Positions 61,309 through 64,000 of a stretch of DNA of 64,000 nucleotides are shown piece by piece; positions within the stretch are counted from its first letter, which is position 1, and the number at the start of each line of letters is the position of its first letter. The stretch covers positions 1-64,000 of the forward strand of contig CAIJFI010000017.1 in the NCBI GenBank assembly GCA_903819975.1, in the 5' to 3' direction. The DNA comes from an uncultured Bacteroidota bacterium (GTDB lineage Bacteria; Bacteroidota; Bacteroidia; Chitinophagales; Chitinophagaceae). The notes beneath the pieces are model-generated. The model was not told where the DNA came from, ran no database searches, and was given only the letters and a program-made list of their open reading frames with translations. Both the position numbers and the translations under genes were made by a program.

Positions 61309-64000
61309 CTACTTCATTTCAATTTCCAAATACTTGGCAGTATGTGATTTTGATTTTTTAATCATTTCTTCGGGTGTACCAGTAAACTGAATCACACCTC
61401 CACCACTTCCACCTTCAGGACCTAAATCAATAATATGATCAGCTACTTTAATGACGTCCATATTGTGTTCAATCACTAATACGGTATTGCCTCTGTCCAC
61501 TAATCGATCTAATACACCTATCAATAATTTAATATCTTGAAAATGCAGCCCTGTTGTAGGCTCGTCTAAAATATAAAATGTTTTACCAGTGTCTTTCTTC
61601 CCTAACTCTGTTGCTAATTTAACACGTTGCGCTTCACCACCACTTAATGTTACTGCCGACTGTCCTAATGTGATATAACCTAACCCAACGTCCTGCAATA
61701 CTTTTACTTTACGATAGATAAAAGGAACTGCTTGGAAAAATTCACAAGCTTCTTCTACCGTCATATTTAATACATCACTAATAGACTTTCCTTTGTACCT
61801 TATTTCTAAAGTTTCTCTGTTATATCTTTTACCTCCACACTTTTCACAATGCACATAAACATCTGGTAAGAAATTCATTTCAATTACACGCATACCACCA
61901 CCCTCACACACTTCACATCTTCCTCCTTTAACATTGAAAGAAAAACGTCCTGCCTGATAACCTCTAATTTTAGCTTCGGGCACCGATGCAAATAAGGTTC
62001 TAATATCTGTAAAGAACCCACAATAGGTTGCTGGATTACTACGAGGCGTTCTGCCAATTGGAGACTGATCTATTTCAATTACTTTATCAATATGCTCTAA
62101 GCCCGTTACCTTGCTATAGGGCATTGGCTTAGTCTTGCTATTATAACAAAACTGTGATAAAATAGGATACAAGGTTTCATTAATCAAAGTACTCTTTCCA
62201 CTACCACTCACACCAGATACTACAATAAATTGACCCAATGGAAATTCACAATCCACTTTACGCAATGTGTTACCAGTTGCTCCTTTTATAACAATAGATT
62301 TACCATTGCCTTTTCTGCGCTCTGCGGGAACATCAATCATTTTTTTTCCAGCTAAATAAAGTGCAGTTTCTGATTTTAGTTTTAAAATTTCCTTAGGCGT
62401 TCCTTGTGCAACAATATGTCCACCATGAATTCCAGCTCGCGGACCAATGTCAACTAGGTAATCCGATGCCATCATAATGTCTCTATCGTGCTCAACGACT
62501 AAAACCGTATTCCCAATATCTCTTAATTGTTTTAATGCAATAATTAATCGTTGATTATCTCTTTGATGCAATCCAATACTTGGCTCATCTAATATATAAG
62601 TGATCCCTTGCAATTGTGAGCCAATTTGAGTTGCCAATCTAATACGTTGCGACTCTCCACCACTCAATGATTTAGAGGGTCGGCTTAAAGACAAATAAGA
62701 TAATCCAACATTCATCAAGAAAGAAATTCTATCATCAATTTCTTTTAAGATACCCGCAGCAATCTGCGTATCTTTTTTATCCAACTTGGCCGGCAATTTC
62801 AAGAACCATTGTTGCAAGTCATCCAAATGCATATCATTTAATGCTGCAATATTTAATTCGTTTACTTTAAACCATAAACTTTCTTTTTTCAACTTAGCCC
62901 CACCACAAGCTGAACAAGTATTTAATTCCATGAAACCTTCTACCCAACCTTTTAAATGATCGGTACTTTGTGAAGATGTAAACCATCTTTTTAACATAGA
63001 CACAATACCCTCATAACTTCCGGTATAAGTATCTGGAATGTTCTCGTCATTTAAATCCAAGTCCAAAGAATTGGTGATGTCCTTGTCTCCAAATAAAATT
63101 AAATCCAATTGTTCCTTTGGCAAATCCTTTATAGGTTTATCCAAACTTATTTTATGCTTTCTTGCAAATTGTTTTACCTGCGTAAATACACTTGCTTCGC
63201 GCGCTTCACCTAATGGCTCAATACCTCCAGCATTAATACTTAAACTAGTGTCAGGCATGATTAAACTTAAATCAATCGCATATACATTACCTAGCCCTTT
63301 ACAAACAGGACAAGCTCCATAAGGCGAGTTAAAAGAAAAACTATTTGGAGAAGGTTCCTCATAACTTAATCCCGTTTCCTCGCACATTAATTGTTTAGAA
63401 AATTGAACTGTTTTAGTTTTACCCTCTTCCAATAAAAACATTAAATCGTTCCCCATTTTTAAACACTGCGCAACACTCTCGCCCAATCTTGTTTTCATGG
63501 CATCTGTAACAGGAATACGATCCACTACAATTTCAATATCATGTATCTTATATCTGTCCACTTGAAACTTAGGTCTTAGCTCAATAATCTCTCCATCAAC
63601 CCTAGCTTTTACAAAACCTTTTTTACGAATTTCTTCAAACAATTCTCTATAATGCCCTTTTCTACCTCTAACAACTGGTGCTAATAAATTAATTTTCTTA
63701 TCCTTAAACTGAGTGAAAATATTGTGAACTATTTCGGCCTCCGAAAATTTGACCATGGGCTTGCCAGTATTGTAACTATAGGCCTTGCCGATACGGGCAT
63801 ATAAAAGTCTTAAAAAATCATATAACTCCGTGACAGTTCCAACAGTTGATCTAGGGTTCTTATTGGTTGTCTTTTGCTCAATGGCAATAACGGGAGAAAG
63901 TCCTGTAATTTGATCCACATCGGGACGTTCCATATCCCCCATAAATTGACGGGCATAAGCGCTAAAGCTCTCCATATACCTTCTTTGCCCTTCATTATAT
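61309..64000 (-). CDS. uvrA: excinuclease ABC subunit A (5' end beyond the window)
   Basis: The damage-recognition ATPase of nucleotide excision repair. Only the last approximately 897 codons lie in the window. The frame stays open to base 64000 (NEGQRRYMESFSAYARQF), so the first ATP-binding half and start codon are outside. Seen here are zinc motifs CPVCKGLG and CSACGG, the ABC signature SLSGGESQRIRLATQIG, the second Walker A GVSGSGKSTLINETLYP, the C-terminal zinc finger CEVCEGGG...HCEKCGGKRY, and the second signature TLSGGEAQRVKLATELG with ILDEPTTGLH. The end (KYLEIEMK) is normal. Confidence 0.96.
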   Translation of the reverse strand, partial: YNEGQRRYMESFSAYARQFMGDMERPDVDQITGLSPVIAIEQKTTNKNPRSTVGTVTELYDFLRLLYARIGKAYSYNTGKPMVKFSEAEIVHNIFTQFKDKKINLLAPVVRGRKGHYRELFEEIRKKGFVKARVDGEIIELRPKFQVDRYKIHDIEIVVDRIPVTDAMKTRLGESVAQCLKMGNDLMFLLEEGKTKTVQFSKQLMCEETGLSYEEPSPNSFSFNSPYGACPVCKGLGNVYAIDLSLIMPDTSLSINAGGIEPLGEAREASVFTQVKQFARKHKISLDKPIKDLPKEQLDLILFGDKDITNSLDLDLNDENIPDTYTGSYEGIVSMLKRWFTSSQSTDHLKGWVEGFMELNTCSACGGAKLKKESLWFKVNELNIAALNDMHLDDLQQWFLKLPAKLDKKDTQIAAGILKEIDDRISFLMNVGLSYLSLSRPSKSLSGGESQRIRLATQIGSQLQGITYILDEPSIGLHQRDNQRLIIALKQLRDIGNTVLVVEHDRDIMMASDYLVDIGPRAGIHGGHIVAQGTPKEILKLKSETALYLAGKKMIDVPAERRKGNGKSIVIKGATGNTLRKVDCEFPLGQFIVVSGVSGSGKSTLINETLYPILSQFCYNSKTKPMPYSKVTGLEHIDKVIEIDQSPIGRTPRSNPATYCGFFTDIRTLFASVPEAKIRGYQAGRFSFNVKGGRCEVCEGGGMRVIEMNFLPDVYVHCEKCGGKRYNRETLEIRYKGKSISDVLNMTVEEACEFFQAVPFIYRKVKVLQDVGLGYITLGQSAVTLSGGEAQRVKLATELGKKDTGKTFYILDEPTTGLHFQDIKLLIGVLDRLVDRGNTVLVIEHNMDVIKVADHIIDLGPEGGSGGGVIQFTGTPEEMIKKSKSHTAKYLEIEMK

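Overview
The window is an ordinary, densely coded stretch of a low-GC chromosome from a member of the Bacteroidota. Family-level features (an EF-P of an unusual type, IcmF, eukaryote-type glutamine synthetase next to GSIII, DUF4296/DUF4835 proteins) and the sequence style point to the Chitinophagaceae, perhaps a Sediminibacterium-like bacterium; that assignment is inference. The promoter grammar supports the phylum. TAnnTTTG -7 boxes, often followed by C and in several cases preceded by TTG at 18-20 bases, stand before many genes, and Shine-Dalgarno sequences are essentially absent. I see no tRNA or rRNA gene, CRISPR array, prophage, insertion sequence or restriction/defence island.

Layout. 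0-10 kb: dnaJ-grpE chaperones, an RlmI-like rRNA methyltransferase, a peroxiredoxin, a lipoprotein pair (DUF4835/PorD-like and DUF4296), bamD-rpoZ, rpsA, a BaiN/HI0933-type flavoprotein and map. 10.7-25.7 kb: the ribosomal superoperon on the minus strand, read rpsL-rpsG / fusA / rpsJ, rplC, rplD, rplW, rplB, rpsS, rplV, rpsC, rplP, rpmC, rpsQ, rplN, rplX, rplE, rpsN, rpsH, rplF, rplR, rpsE, rpmD, rplO, secY. It is split by internal terminators and promoters into rpsL-rpsG, fusA and the rpsJ-secY unit. map follows behind a terminator, and infA-rpmJ-rpsM-rpsK-rpsD-rpoA-rplQ does not follow. 25.8-34.4 kb: ilvE, a hypothetical protein with a faint DNA-polymerase-psi look, rdgB, comA-aroE, a TPR protein, two small exported proteins and yidC. 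34.4-44.8 kb: icmF, pyrG, an exported dienelactone-hydrolase-like protein, proC, hldD and purL. 45.1-48.5 kb: two unrelated glutamine synthetases (type II and type III) in tandem. 48.7-52.3 kb: accC-accB, efp and sucD. 52.4-64 kb: small exported and membrane proteins, a DAO-type flavoprotein, an MFS transporter, aspS, rarA, a glycan-locus-type FAD oxidoreductase, a GNAT acetyltransferase, and the 3' part of uvrA, which runs off the right edge.

Functionally this is housekeeping DNA: translation (ribosomal proteins, EF-G, EF-P, S1, AspRS, Map), protein export and envelope assembly (SecY, YidC, BamD, PorD-like), nitrogen and nucleotide metabolism (two GS, PurL, PyrG, RdgB), and repair (UvrA, RarA). 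No accessory system was found. The most interesting unexplained signal is an approximately 250-base, highly structured leader inside the S10 operon between rpsJ and rplC, with two mutually exclusive hairpins. Other points worth a look are hairpins at many ribosomal gene junctions, an EF-P whose modification loop departs from PGKG, -7 boxes only 4-5 bases before ATG (possible leaderless mRNAs), a 15-base block shared by the rpsA and rpsL promoters, and the possible psi-like protein.
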